A stretch of DNA of 64,000 bases, from NCBI RefSeq assembly GCF_000316575.1, contig NC_019682.1, positions 3,532,001 to 3,596,000 on the forward strand, written 5' to 3'. A program made the position numbers and the translations under genes. Shown here in pieces: positions 27,989 through 37,258 of this stretch. Numbering within the stretch: the stretch's first letter is position 1; the number at the start of each line of letters is the position of its first letter. This DNA comes from Calothrix sp. PCC 7507 (lineage in GTDB: Bacteria > Cyanobacteriota > Cyanobacteriia > Cyanobacteriales > Nostocaceae). The notes under the pieces were generated by a model, which was given only the letters and a program-made list of their open reading frames with translations, searched no databases and was not told the DNA's origin.

Positions 27989-30900
27989 TTAGCCGAAGTT
28001 TTTCCCCCTTATTTCATCAACTCGCTTTTCTTCAATTTTAGTAACCGTCTCTGGCAAATCAGCATTTAAAATCCGCTCACTCAACTTTGCCAAAATCGCC
28101 TGTAGTAACTGCTGATCATCTGGTAATTTAGCCAGAAATTCGTCAACAATCTTTTCCACTTGCGACTCTCTCCCATGATCTACCCATACCATGCGATGGA
28201 TTTCCTCACCATCGGGACGAGTCATAGTGATGCGTCGGGCTTCAAAACCTTCCCCCTTGGCGGCGACTTCCTTTTGCAAAGCTTCCAGATTCTTAAACCG
28301 GCGTACCAAATCTGCTAACTTCATCTCAAAGGCAGTTGCATCATCATCAGTCCATGATAGAGCCGGTTTATCTGCCACAATCATCACCAAAGCTTCCAAC
28401 CACTGAGCATCACTTGCACTTTCATCCGATGCAGCGCGAATAAAGCGTTTGAGTAAAGGTTCAATACATTTTCCCGCTAAATAATTCGCCCTTACCCGCA
28501 AATCTTCCCTGAGTTTTGTTTCCTGACTTCTCACGCCAAAGGCTTCATAAATCAGTTTTTGACAATCACTCAATAAATGATCATAAGCTGTGTGAATCTC
28601 TCTTAGGGCATGAACTAACTTAGTGCGTAAGGTTTTCGCTGTCACACCATCATCTCCAGCTTCAATCCCAATTGCAGGTAAATTACAGGCTGCTGGTAAA
28701 GCTTTAAACAACAATTCGTCGGGTTCAACAGTAGTTTGTAATGCCTTTAAAATGGCTCTGGATTCTGGCTCCAGTCGTTTAGTTTGTTGAGTATATTTAG
28801 GCAGTTTCTTGGCGAATTGATAAAGAGGCGTAACCACTGTTAACAAAGTTGCATTACGCACTTTACCCAATGTTTTTAACTGAGGATTGCGTAAAATTGC
28901 TTCTAATTCCTTAAATACCTCTGCCCTTAATCCCAATACGGCAAAATATTTAACAGCAAACCTTTCAGGATATTTAACTAATAATTCAAAATGTTCTGTT
29001 CCTAATACGGGAATAAATGTCCCGTCTTGATATAGTCCCAAATCATCAGCATGATACAACAGAATCGCCGCTAAAATTACGGGAATAGCACCTTGTTTCA
29101 CACCTAATGGTGGTGCTGCTAAATGTTGATAAAGTAAATCAAAACTTTGGCTTTTTTCTGTAGCTGCTAAACAAAAGTTCTCAACCGCTTCCCACAGGAA
29201 ATTCAAACCTGAATTTTCCAATGGCGGATAAAAATCCCAATAACTATCTTCCTGACGATAAATCCCTGTTTCTTCTAGCAGGGAATAATACATACTAACT
29301 TCAGGGCCATAACCTTCCAAGCCTAATCTTTCTTCATGTTGATGTTCCAACATTGCTTGAATCAATTCTCGCCTAGCTTTAGCCCCTTGGGAGGTTAAAT
29401 CCCGACGGTTAATTAATTCATTCCACAAAACTACACTGCGATGATAGACGCGATCGCATATATCAGATAGCTTACTATTAAAGTCAGTAATGTTGTTGAG
29501 TGTTTCCACTTGTCCTTGAATCCAACATTGCTGATTCGCTGCTATACTAAAGGACTGATTGAGGGTTTCATCTAGAAATTTTTCAGCTTCTTGTAAGCGA
29601 TAATTTACCTCTTTTCTTGCCACCCCATCAGTTTGCAACTCTTTAGCTGTTTTTTTGATATTACTCAACGCTACAAATTCCAGAGTCCGCATTTGCAGAA
29701 TATCTAAATTAGCCGCACTCAAAATCACCAACGGTTTACCGTCGCTAGTGGTGGAAGGAACAGAATTCGTGGTTCGACTGCGCTCACCACCCAGAGTTTT
29801 TTCATCTACCCAATACCCGACAAAACCGTCTGCATCTACACTGCTGCAGCTTAACTGGCTCAAATCTTGAGAATTATCTAAATAATGGCGTTCAAAATAA
29901 CGCAAAGTTCCCTTTTGATAACTGTGACGTTGAGCCACTAAAGGCCTTAAGGGACGATGGAGAGATAAGAGTTTAACTAAAGGCGATCGCTCTTGTCCTA
30001 TATAATTACTTAACTCACTGTCAACATTAAAATCAGAACCTTGCCAAATCCGCAATTCATCTAGTTGGCGACGATGAGTAATTAAATTCTGTTTTAACAG
30101 TCTATCAATAATTTGTTGCCAATAATTAATCTCTGTTGCTGACGGGCGATCGCACATTGCTAAAGCTACTAAGGTTCTTGTCGCCCTCAGAGAACCTGTA
30201 ACTGTAATTAGGTTCAAAATCCCGATAGTTTTCAGCACCCTAAGACTATCTTCTTCTAACCGTTTAGCATCATTAATTAAATCTTGAATTTCTACCCATC
30301 TTTGCAAATTAGGACGTGAAGCTAAACCCAGTCCCGCCGCTTCGATAAAATAGTCGTAAACTTGGTATAACTTCAGACAGGGTAATTCGTAATCTTTAAC
30401 TTTTACTTCTTCTAAAAAATTGCGAAATGATAGAGGTTCACTACTAGTTAAAAAAGTGAATAAAGAACGATCATTCTGAGCATAACGTTGACAAAGAGTT
30501 GGTAAAACTAAAGCAGATAAAGGATGTAGAGGATAAACTGCTTTGATCACCTGATTAGTTACTTCTTCATCAACAATTATTGATTCTAGATACTCAAACC
30601 AATCCTGAGAGTAAATATTAATCGCACTGCTGATGTTATTTGCTGCTGACGAATCAATTGCTTCTCCAATTAAACTCATCATTTGTCCAGATGATTCAGT
30701 AAAAGCAATATCCTCAAATCGCCCCTGAATCTTTGCCCATTCATTTTTTTGAATAGTCGCTAATCGTTGACTATATTCTGTAAAAGCTTGATGTAATATC
30801 CCTAAAATGTAAATAGGATTTTTGCTATCTTTTGGTAATTCAGCCAATTGCTGCAAAAGATATAAATCTTCATCACCTTGAGCATGAGCAGCATACTCTA

Positions 30901-31537
30901 AATTCTTCCCTAGTTCATCAATAACTAGAAAAATCCCCGTTTGAGATTCCTTGGCTAATTCCCACACCAAATGAGGAATTTCTCTACTATCAACCTTTCC
31001 CCCATCATTAATTTCTGCTTCCAAATCTACCAACTGACGCACAACATTGATTTTGTTCTTTTGGCTAGCAGTCCAGAAATTATTAACTCCTGTTAATAAA
31101 GCTCTGATAATGGTATGACTAATCGGTTCTCTTTGTCCTGTAGCTACAGCCCTAATTAATCCTTTGGAGTTAATTTTGCTTTGAATTAATTGATAAATAT
31201 CACTATCTTTACCTAATTTTTCTTCAGCTATTGATAAAGATTTAATGTGGATTTTACTTTGGGATTTAGCAGCAAGAGAAATTAAAAAATGAGCAAAAGC
31301 AGACTTCCCTGTACCATAAACGCTGGTTAAAGTCCAAGCTCTATTTCCTTCATCAGAATTAAAACTATTTAAGATACGTTTTAGAGAATCAATCGCTCTT
31401 TTAGTTAGCACATAACCCTCTAAAGCTTCCACACTATCTAAATCTCTTTCTAAATTGATAGAACGAGAATAGCGACGTTGGAGACTAAAATAATGGGATA
31501 GCTTTTTGTTAGTCATAACTTCACTCATTTTTATCAA
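27989..31537 (-). CDS. Large P-loop ATPase, SspC-like
   Basis: A 1182-residue protein with an N-terminal ATPase: Walker A in LTSVYGTGKSAFAHFL (Lys78), and Walker B in GIFLVIDELGKNLEYAA at about residues 203-219. The rest is helix-rich and without an assigned domain. It follows the DUF4007 gene by 61 nt and stands in the position of SspC, the ATPase of SspABCD single-strand phosphorothioation systems. I assign it by order, size class and P-loop, not by a diagnostic motif. A short in-frame piece near 29771-29788 (GERSRTTN) matches a dispersed repeat found elsewhere in the window and may be an insertion. BREX- or STAND-type ATPases are less likely because their partners are absent. Confidence 0.75.
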   Translation of the reverse strand: MIKMSEVMTNKKLSHYFSLQRRYSRSINLERDLDSVEALEGYVLTKRAIDSLKRILNSFNSDEGNRAWTLTSVYGTGKSAFAHFLISLAAKSQSKIHIKSLSIAEEKLGKDSDIYQLIQSKINSKGLIRAVATGQREPISHTIIRALLTGVNNFWTASQKNKINVVRQLVDLEAEINDGGKVDSREIPHLVWELAKESQTGIFLVIDELGKNLEYAAHAQGDEDLYLLQQLAELPKDSKNPIYILGILHQAFTEYSQRLATIQKNEWAKIQGRFEDIAFTESSGQMMSLIGEAIDSSAANNISSAINIYSQDWFEYLESIIVDEEVTNQVIKAVYPLHPLSALVLPTLCQRYAQNDRSLFTFLTSSEPLSFRNFLEEVKVKDYELPCLKLYQVYDYFIEAAGLGLASRPNLQRWVEIQDLINDAKRLEEDSLRVLKTIGILNLITVTGSLRATRTLVALAMCDRPSATEINYWQQIIDRLLKQNLITHRRQLDELRIWQGSDFNVDSELSNYIGQERSPLVKLLSLHRPLRPLVAQRHSYQKGTLRYFERHYLDNSQDLSQLSCSSVDADGFVGYWVDEKTLGGERSRTTNSVPSTTSDGKPLVILSAANLDILQMRTLEFVALSNIKKTAKELQTDGVARKEVNYRLQEAEKFLDETLNQSFSIAANQQCWIQGQVETLNNITDFNSKLSDICDRVYHRSVVLWNELINRRDLTSQGAKARRELIQAMLEHQHEERLGLEGYGPEVSMYYSLLEETGIYRQEDSYWDFYPPLENSGLNFLWEAVENFCLAATEKSQSFDLLYQHLAAPPLGVKQGAIPVILAAILLYHADDLGLYQDGTFIPVLGTEHFELLVKYPERFAVKYFAVLGLRAEVFKELEAILRNPQLKTLGKVRNATLLTVVTPLYQFAKKLPKYTQQTKRLEPESRAILKALQTTVEPDELLFKALPAACNLPAIGIEAGDDGVTAKTLRTKLVHALREIHTAYDHLLSDCQKLIYEAFGVRSQETKLREDLRVRANYLAGKCIEPLLKRFIRAASDESASDAQWLEALVMIVADKPALSWTDDDATAFEMKLADLVRRFKNLEALQKEVAAKGEGFEARRITMTRPDGEEIHRMVWVDHGRESQVEKIVDEFLAKLPDDQQLLQAILAKLSERILNADLPETVTKIEEKRVDEIRGKNFG

Positions 31538-31598
31538 GGACTATATAGTATTTATCAGCCAGATTAGAATAATCATAAAACCCTGGGAAAATTAGTTT

Positions 31599-32561
31599 TT
31601 ATCCTAATTCCCTACTATAATATTTATCTAAAATTTCTTCAGCTAAAATATCTGGTTCGCCAGTAAAAGATAACTGAATTAACCCAGCAGTGTTAGAAAG
31701 AACTATCGTATCAAATTCTTTAGCGATCGCCTCAATTGCTGCACATAAGATATTTTCCGTTAGTTTAAACACCATCCCCGGACTACCTTCATCATAAAGT
31801 AGACTAGGAATATTAATGGTTTCTCTTCCTTGACTTACCCAACTAGCATATTCTAAACAGGTAGCAACGATGATTGATGCAGGTAAATTAGCTTTTGCGC
31901 CAATTTTAAACTGATAATTTCTACCAAAATTACGAATTAACCCAAGTTCATTAAAAGGACAATCAATAGAGTCTTCAATTGGATTATTGTCTCTAATAAC
32001 ATCCTGGGATGTATACATTCGTAAAATACAATTTACATCTTTAATAAAAGAAGACTCAGCAATAGTCTTGTTAAAGTTAAGTATATAATTTTTCAATCCT
32101 ACTAAGATATCTTCTTTTGTAAAATCTAAATCTCGAAAAACATTAAAGATATAATACCAGGCAGCAGCTTCACAAGTTGGCTTTAACAAATTCCAATGCA
32201 ACAACCATAATGATGCCGGATCTTCTAGATAAGAGTCCCAGCCGTCATTTCCTAAAAGTTTTTCCCCAAATCTTGTTGGTAAATTATTCTTATCCAGAAT
32301 TTTAAATGCACTACACCAATAGCGAATAGCACGAACCATATTTTTACCAACACCTAAACGCACAGGAGCATCATCCTGTAAGAAAACACCTGGATTTTTG
32401 TTAGCTGCATCAAAGCCTTTTTTCAACCAGCCAAAACGCGGGTGAAAAGTTTCATGGTTGGCAAATACTGGACTTACTGGACTTTCTTGATGTTTTAAGT
32501 TTAGATGAGTTTGAATCACGATAGGATAAATATGGGTAGCAACTATTTTATTTATTATCAC
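31599..32561 (-). CDS. DUF4007 protein, SspB-like nickase
   Basis: A 320-residue protein with the DUF4007 hallmarks FANHETFHPRFGWLKKGFD, then VRLGVGKNMVRAIRYWCSAF near residues 67-86, and a helical remainder. SspB of the SspABCD system belongs to this family and nicks DNA so that sulfur can be placed on one strand. It is the first gene of the presumed operon, just upstream of the SspC-like ATPase. The ATG at 32561 is the only sensible start, because the DUF4007 pattern begins about 30 residues later. A winged-helix-like C-terminal portion is possible but not certain. Confidence 0.82.
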   Translation of the reverse strand: MIINKIVATHIYPIVIQTHLNLKHQESPVSPVFANHETFHPRFGWLKKGFDAANKNPGVFLQDDAPVRLGVGKNMVRAIRYWCSAFKILDKNNLPTRFGEKLLGNDGWDSYLEDPASLWLLHWNLLKPTCEAAAWYYIFNVFRDLDFTKEDILVGLKNYILNFNKTIAESSFIKDVNCILRMYTSQDVIRDNNPIEDSIDCPFNELGLIRNFGRNYQFKIGAKANLPASIIVATCLEYASWVSQGRETINIPSLLYDEGSPGMVFKLTENILCAAIEAIAKEFDTIVLSNTAGLIQLSFTGEPDILAEEILDKYYSRELG

Positions 32562-33192
32562 TTTAAAAATGTCACTACTTCGACCACGCTCAGTAACCGT
32601 CTGTTGGCAAAGCCTTGCTCAAGGCTCCAAAGCGAAGAATCTCTAAGATACTTAGCTAAATTACTGGACTGTCTAGGCTAAAGTAGTGCATTAGATGTAG
32701 GTTGGGGAGCCACTCACGTGGGCGGGTTTCCCGACTTGTACCACTAAAGCGGAACCCGCAGGGTAGCAACTGGCGTTGAAGTGGCGTTTGAGGCTTTGCG
32801 GAACCCAACAAAGCCTTGATAATCTTGGGTTTTGCCCCGCTCCACCCAACCTACAAAATATACAATTTTTTTGTATCAAATTAGTCCGATCATGCCACTA
32901 CGTCATGCTAAGTATGGTATAAGTTCAGATTTCATCCGCTTGTAGCATAGCAGAAGCAATTGACCAATAACTAGTACAGTGCGGCGGAAATAAGCAGACC
33001 ATTCTCAATCGCTAAAAAGCTTACTCCATATTACTTTTGACTTTTGACTTTTGGCTTTTGGCTTCCGCCTTGCGGTACTATCGCTGTGAATAGAAAGAGC
33101 CTTTATACCCAAGCTGCTGAAATACTGGCTCAACTTACACGGTAGTCTTATATGGTTAAACCAAAACTAGCAAAAAACTGTTCAACAAAAAT
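32562..33192. other. Repeat-rich gap upstream of the island
   Basis: About 630 bp without a gene between the DUF4007 gene and tRNA-Pro. It contains a CACTTCGACCACGCTCAG repeat at 32578-32599, a 160-bp MITE-like element at 32696-32855 and a short TTTTGACTTTTGGC heptamer run near 33045. The promoter of the SspB-SspC genes should lie at its left end. Confidence 0.5.
32696..32855. mobile_element. MITE-like element with 11-bp terminal inverted repeats
   Basis: A 160-bp element bounded by TGTAGGTTGGG and its exact complement CCCAACCTACA. It has internal GC-rich repeats (GGAACCCGCAGGG) and no coding capacity. A related GTAGGTTGGG element occurs at 51844-51918. Confidence 0.6.
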
Positions 33193-33265
33193 CGGGATGA
33201 CTGGATTCGAACCAGCGGCCCCTTCGTCCCGAACGAAGTGCGCTACCAAGCTGCGCTACATCCCG
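33193..33265 (-). tRNA. tRNA-Pro (anticodon CGG)
   Basis: The minus strand folds as a full cloverleaf of 73 nt. The acceptor stem is CGGGATG / CATCCCG, the D arm has GCGC stems, the anticodon stem CTTCG / CGAAG holds loop TTCGGGA (anticodon CGG, reading CCG), and the T arm has GGTTCGAATCC. CCA is not encoded. It lies at the edge of the accessory island, where tRNA genes often serve as integration sites, but I found no att repeat. Confidence 0.93.
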
Positions 33266-33413
33266 CCGAAAAAACAGCACTACAACTCCAAAATATCACA
33301 ACCAAAGGTAAATGACAAAAATGCATCCATATATTAAATAGATTGAGACCACTTCATCACTAACTTTGCTTGCTACCATTAAATTTATATAACTTCAGCG
33401 ATAAAGGCGGATT

Positions 33414-34292
33414 GTGACTGTTAAACCAGACTGGTTGCGGGTAAAAGCGCCTCAGTGGGAGCGCGTCGGTAACGTCAAAGAAATTTTGCGAGATTTAGCG
33501 CTCAACACCGTTTGTGAAGAAGCATCCTGTCCAAACATTGGTGAGTGTTTCCAGGCTGGTACTGCTACTTTTTTGATTATGGGGCCAGCTTGCACGCGCG
33601 CCTGTCCCTACTGCGATATAGATTTTGAGAAAAAACCTCAACCGTTAGATCCCACCGAACCAGCACGACTAGCGGAAGCCGTGCTACGTTTGCAACTGAA
33701 TCATGTGGTGATCACTTCTGTGAACCGGGATGATTTACCAGATGGTGGTGCATCTCAGTTTGTGCAATGTATTGCAGCTGTGCGGACAATTTCACCCAAC
33801 ACCACTATTGAGGTGCTAATTCCTGATTTGTGCGGTAATTGGGAAGCTCTGGAGATCATTCTGGAAGCTGCGCCAGAAGTGCTAAATCACAATACAGAGA
33901 CTGTACCACGCTTGTATCGCCGTGTGCGTCCACAAGGTAACTACGATCGCACGCTAGAATTATTACAGCGTTCTCGTCAAATTGCTCCTTGGGCATACAC
34001 AAAATCCGGAATCATGGTTGGACTGGGTGAAACAGACACTGAAATTCGCCAAGTCATGCAAGACCTCCGAAACGTAGATTGCGATATCTTGACAATTGGG
34101 CAATATCTCCAACCCAGTCAAAAACACCTAAAAGTAGATGATTTTATCACTCCAGAACAATTTGCTGCTTGGAAAGCATTTGGCGAAGAACTAGGATTTT
34201 TACAAATTGTTTCTTCCCCCTTGACACGAAGCTCCTATCATGCGGAACAAGTCAGGGAATTAATGCAACGCTACCCCCGTAGTCGAGGATGA
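33414..34292 (+). CDS. lipA: Lipoyl synthase
   Basis: This radical-SAM enzyme inserts two sulfurs into protein-bound octanoyl groups to make the lipoyl cofactor of 2-oxoacid dehydrogenases and the glycine cleavage H protein. The 292-residue product has the auxiliary-cluster motif [12 protein letters not shown], the radical-SAM CTRACPYC and the terminal SSYHA serine motif. Length is normal. It starts at GTG 33414 ([13 protein letters not shown]). gpsA follows after a 113-bp gap with repeats. Many cyanobacteria carry two lipA copies, and I cannot tell which this is. Confidence 0.95.
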   Translation: MTVKPDWLRVKAPQWERVGNVKEILRDLALNTVCEEASCPNIGECFQAGTATFLIMGPACTRACPYCDIDFEKKPQPLDPTEPARLAEAVLRLQLNHVVITSVNRDDLPDGGASQFVQCIAAVRTISPNTTIEVLIPDLCGNWEALEIILEAAPEVLNHNTETVPRLYRRVRPQGNYDRTLELLQRSRQIAPWAYTKSGIMVGLGETDTEIRQVMQDLRNVDCDILTIGQYLQPSQKHLKVDDFITPEQFAAWKAFGEELGFLQIVSSPLTRSSYHAEQVRELMQRYPRSRG

Positions 34293-34360
34293 GCGAGAAG
34301 GGGGCAGCCCTTCGACTTCGCTCAGGGCAAGGGGGCAGGGAGCAGATGAGGGAGATAATA

Positions 34361-34418
34361 ACCTTGACCCTTGACCCTTGACAAATGACAAATGACAAAT
34401 GACAAATGACAAATGACC
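34361..34418. repeat. Heptamer repeat supplying the gpsA start codon
   Basis: TTGACCC units switch to at least five exact ACAAATG units. Successive ATGs are 7 nt apart and so fall in all three frames. Only the one at 34406 is open into gpsA. Confidence 0.85.
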
Positions 34419-35338
34419 AACCACAAACCGTAGCCATTTTGGGAGCAGGTGCTTGGGGCACAGTTCTCGCAAATTTGGCATCCGCTAACGGTCACAGGGT
34501 GCATTTGTGGTCGCGTGGGGGATCGGACAGTCTAGAAGCAGTGTTACAAGATGCCCAAATCATCCTGTCTGCAATCTCGATGAAAGGTGTGGCGAATGTA
34601 GTCACGCAAGTCAAGTCTTTTGACATTGCTCCACAAACAATTTTTGTGACGGCGACGAAAGGTTTAGATCCCCAAACCACTTTGACGCCGTCGCAAATTT
34701 GGCAAACAGCATTCCCTCATCATGCAGTGGTAGTTTTATCTGGGCCTAATTTATCTCAAGAAATTCAACAAGAATTACCAGCTGCTACGGTAGTAGCCAG
34801 CAGTGTACCCACTGCGGCTGAATTTGTGCAGCAAGTATTTTCTTCAAGTCGTTTCCGTGTATACACTAATCCCGACCCCGTGGGAGTGGAACTAGGTGGC
34901 ACACTGAAAAATGTGATTGCGATCGCCTCTGGTGTATGCGATGGTTTACATCTGGGAACTAATGCTAAAGCTGGTTTAGTCACCCGTGGACTGACCGAAA
35001 TGGTTCGCATTGGCAAATTTTGGGGTGCGAAACCAGAAACATTTTATGGTTTATCAGGTTTAGGAGATTTACTCGCCACCTGCAACAGCCCCCTAAGTCG
35101 CAATTATCAAGTAGGCTATCAACTAGCTGGTGGTAAAACACTCGCAGAAATTCTCGCCCATCTCCCCGGAACTGCTGAAGGAGTTAATACTTGCCGAGTT
35201 TTGCTGCAAAAAGCCAGGCAACAGAATATTCCAGTTCCGATTACCGAGCAAGTTTACCGCTTACTTGAGGGTGAAGTTACTCCTCAGCGGGCACTTGATG
35301 AATTGATGCTGCGAGACATCAAGCCGGAATATAACTAA
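34406..35338 (+). CDS. gpsA: Glycerol-3-phosphate dehydrogenase [NAD(P)+]
   Basis: This enzyme reduces dihydroxyacetone phosphate to sn-glycerol-3-phosphate, the backbone for membrane lipids. The 310-residue product has the dinucleotide motif GAGAWG at residue 13, TKGLDPQT, LSGPNLSQEI, catalytic-lysine block LGGTLKNVIAIASGVCDGL, and GLSGLGDLLATCNSPLSRN. The start at 34406 lies inside the ACAAATG heptamer array. The in-frame ATG 21 nt upstream meets a stop, so this start is forced. Its translation efficiency could depend on the repeat. lipA is upstream on the same strand. Confidence 0.95.
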   Translation: MTNDQPQTVAILGAGAWGTVLANLASANGHRVHLWSRGGSDSLEAVLQDAQIILSAISMKGVANVVTQVKSFDIAPQTIFVTATKGLDPQTTLTPSQIWQTAFPHHAVVVLSGPNLSQEIQQELPAATVVASSVPTAAEFVQQVFSSSRFRVYTNPDPVGVELGGTLKNVIAIASGVCDGLHLGTNAKAGLVTRGLTEMVRIGKFWGAKPETFYGLSGLGDLLATCNSPLSRNYQVGYQLAGGKTLAEILAHLPGTAEGVNTCRVLLQKARQQNIPVPITEQVYRLLEGEVTPQRALDELMLRDIKPEYN

Positions 35339-36007
35339 TTGCTTCTTAATCCTCAATCATTAAACAGTTATCGCGGTTGAAGTCGGGGATTTAACTCTTA
35401 TGTGCCCTAATTCATTCGTCTTTGCCAACCCGCATTTTACCATCAACTGATTGACTGTCTGATGGGTAACATGATGGTGGCTCAGTCAGCTATGAGAAAA
35501 ACTTATTTAATCATGGTTTGCCATTTTTGCTTCAGGGTAACTACCCAGCTACTGCCTATAGCTACTACTTAAACTTATTACCAAATATTCCTTAGAGAAA
35601 AATTAGTAAATCGTCAGGATACTACCTTCACAGCCGTGTAGATATGACTATGCAGATAACAGACATGATTACTACTGAAATATGATTATACAACGTTACT
35701 TTTGTAACAGTCAAGTCCCATCAAAGTTGAAATGTTGAAAAAGTAGTTTGGAAGCTTGAAGGCTAGCTGTAGATTGAATAGCTATTGGTTCAAGGAAAGA
35801 ACTACAGCAGCCGACTATTTCGGTAGTCATGTTTAAAAAAAGCTCAGTACAGGTTTTTTTAGTTTTTTTTCAAAAAAACTGTACTGAATTCTTTAACCGT
35901 GTTAGTTCATCTTGAATCACGGGAACAATAGCAACAGTTGAATAGCTGACCGTAATTTTTTAGCTGACCGTAATCTATTGTTACCTGGAGCCATTGAGAC
36001 GATCCTT
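35339..36007. other. Long leader/promoter region of sigC
   Basis: About 670 bp with no gene. It contains the T-rich inverted repeat at 35845-35887. A tandem TAGCTGACCGTAAT repeat at about 35943-35974 lies just before the sigma gene. A long 5' region suggests more than one promoter, but I cannot place them. Confidence 0.45.
35845..35887 (+). terminator. Hairpin with oligo-T/oligo-A arms
   Basis: CAGTACAGGTTTTTTT pairs with AAAAAAACTGTACTG, differing by one base, around a T-rich loop. It could be an attenuator in the sigC leader, a gpsA-distal terminator or an operator. The ACAGT half-sites are symmetric. Confidence 0.4.
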
Positions 36008-37258
36008 ATGCCAGCAACATCTTTTTACGCAGATGCCCCCTACAATACCCAGAAATCCCGCCAGGTTGTGGACTCAGAGATCGCAGTTGATGAAGGTGAG
36101 TTGCCTTTAGATGAGATTCAAGAGCTAGAGATAGCTGCTGCTGATCCGGCTACCTTCGCTGCGAACGCTAACCGACGCAGTACAGACCTGGTACGTTTAT
36201 ATCTGCAGGAAATTGGTCGGGTTCGTTTGTTGGGGCGGGATGAAGAGGTATCCGAAGCGCAAAAAGTTCAGCGCTACTTGCGGATGCGGATAGTGCTTGC
36301 TAACGCTGCAAAGCTTGGGGATGCAGTAATTGAACCTTATCTGCGGTTAATTGAAGTTCAGGAGCGTCTAACATCTGAATTGGGACATCGCCCATCATTA
36401 GAAAGGTGGGCAACCACTGCGGGTATAGTCTTGTCGGATCTTAAACCGACTCTAGCAAATGGCAAACGTCGCTGGGCGGAGATTGCCAAGTTGACGGTGG
36501 AAGAACTGGAGCAAATCCAGACCCAAGGACTCCAAGCCAAAGAACACATGATCAAGGCTAATCTGCGCCTAGTCGTGTCTGTTGCTAAGAAGTATCAAAA
36601 TCGTGGCTTGGAATTGTTAGATTTAGTCCAAGAAGGCACTCTAGGCTTAGAGCGCGCTGTGGAAAAATTTGACCCAACTAAGGGTTATCGCTTTAGCACC
36701 TACGCTTACTGGTGGATTCGTCAGGGTATTACGCGGGCGATCGCTACTTCTAGCCGCACCATCCGTCTCCCTGTCCACATTACAGAAAAGCTGAACAAAA
36801 TTAAAAAAGCCCAACGCAAAATTGCTCAAGAAAAAGGGCGCACTCCTACTTTAGAAGACCTAGCTGTTGAGCTAGAAATGACACCAACTCAAGTGCGAGA
36901 AGTTTTGTTAAGAGTTCCTCGTTCAGTTTCTTTGGAAACCAAGGTAGGAAAAGATAAAGACACTGAGTTAGGAGAATTACTAGAAACCGACTGTGTCACC
37001 CCAGAAGAAATGTTAATGCGAGAATCTTTACAAAGAGACTTGCAGCATCTATTGGCAGATTTAACCAGTCGCGAACGGGATGTGATTCTGATGCGGTTTG
37101 GTTTAGCAGATGGTCATCCTTACTCTTTAGCAGAAATTGGCCGCGCTCTCGACTTATCGCGGGAACGAGTCCGACAAATTGAATCCAAAGCTCTGCAGAA
37201 GCTCCGCCAACCCAAACGGCGTAACCTCATCCGTGACTATTTGGAGTCACTAAGTTAG
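36008..37258 (+). CDS. sigC: Group 2 sigma-70 factor, SigC-like
   Basis: An RNA polymerase sigma factor of the non-essential group 2 type. The 416-residue product has region 1.2 (STDLVRLYLQEIGRVRLL), region 2 (LRLVVSVAKKYQNRGLELLD through YRFSTYAYWWIRQGI), region 3 and region 4 with the helix-turn-helix SLAEIGRALDLSRERVRQIE. It lacks the long region 1.1 of a primary sigma. The opening MPATSFYADA and the furA neighbour match Anabaena SigC as I remember it. I chose ATG 36008 over the TTG at 35978. It probably directs transcription of nutrient- or stress-responsive genes. Confidence 0.9.
   Translation: MPATSFYADAPYNTQKSRQVVDSEIAVDEGELPLDEIQELEIAAADPATFAANANRRSTDLVRLYLQEIGRVRLLGRDEEVSEAQKVQRYLRMRIVLANAAKLGDAVIEPYLRLIEVQERLTSELGHRPSLERWATTAGIVLSDLKPTLANGKRRWAEIAKLTVEELEQIQTQGLQAKEHMIKANLRLVVSVAKKYQNRGLELLDLVQEGTLGLERAVEKFDPTKGYRFSTYAYWWIRQGITRAIATSSRTIRLPVHITEKLNKIKKAQRKIAQEKGRTPTLEDLAVELEMTPTQVREVLLRVPRSVSLETKVGKDKDTELGELLETDCVTPEEMLMRESLQRDLQHLLADLTSRERDVILMRFGLADGHPYSLAEIGRALDLSRERVRQIESKALQKLRQPKRRNLIRDYLESLS

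Noticed and set aside
18630-32561. Reading the island as BREX, DISARM or a type I restriction system
   Set aside because: There is no DNA methyltransferase, no PglZ/BrxZ and no HsdM/S. DUF4007, PP-loop and desulfurase proteins point to phosphorothioation.
18630-32561. Canonical DndABCDE
   Set aside because: No DndD-like SMC ATPase or small DndE is visible, and the DUF4007 protein and P-loop ATPase fit the Ssp type.
32691-32879. 62-codon open frame on the minus strand
   Set aside because: It lies entirely inside the 160-bp MITE-like element.
33193-33265. tRNA-Pro as an integration site of the island
   Set aside because: I found no repeat of the tRNA 3' end near 16 kb or elsewhere at the far border, and no integrase gene.
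34361-34418. Possible CRISPR array (also 46016-46204 and 47466-47558)
   Set aside because: Units are 7 bp and contiguous with no spacers. These are short tandem repeats, and no cas gene is present.
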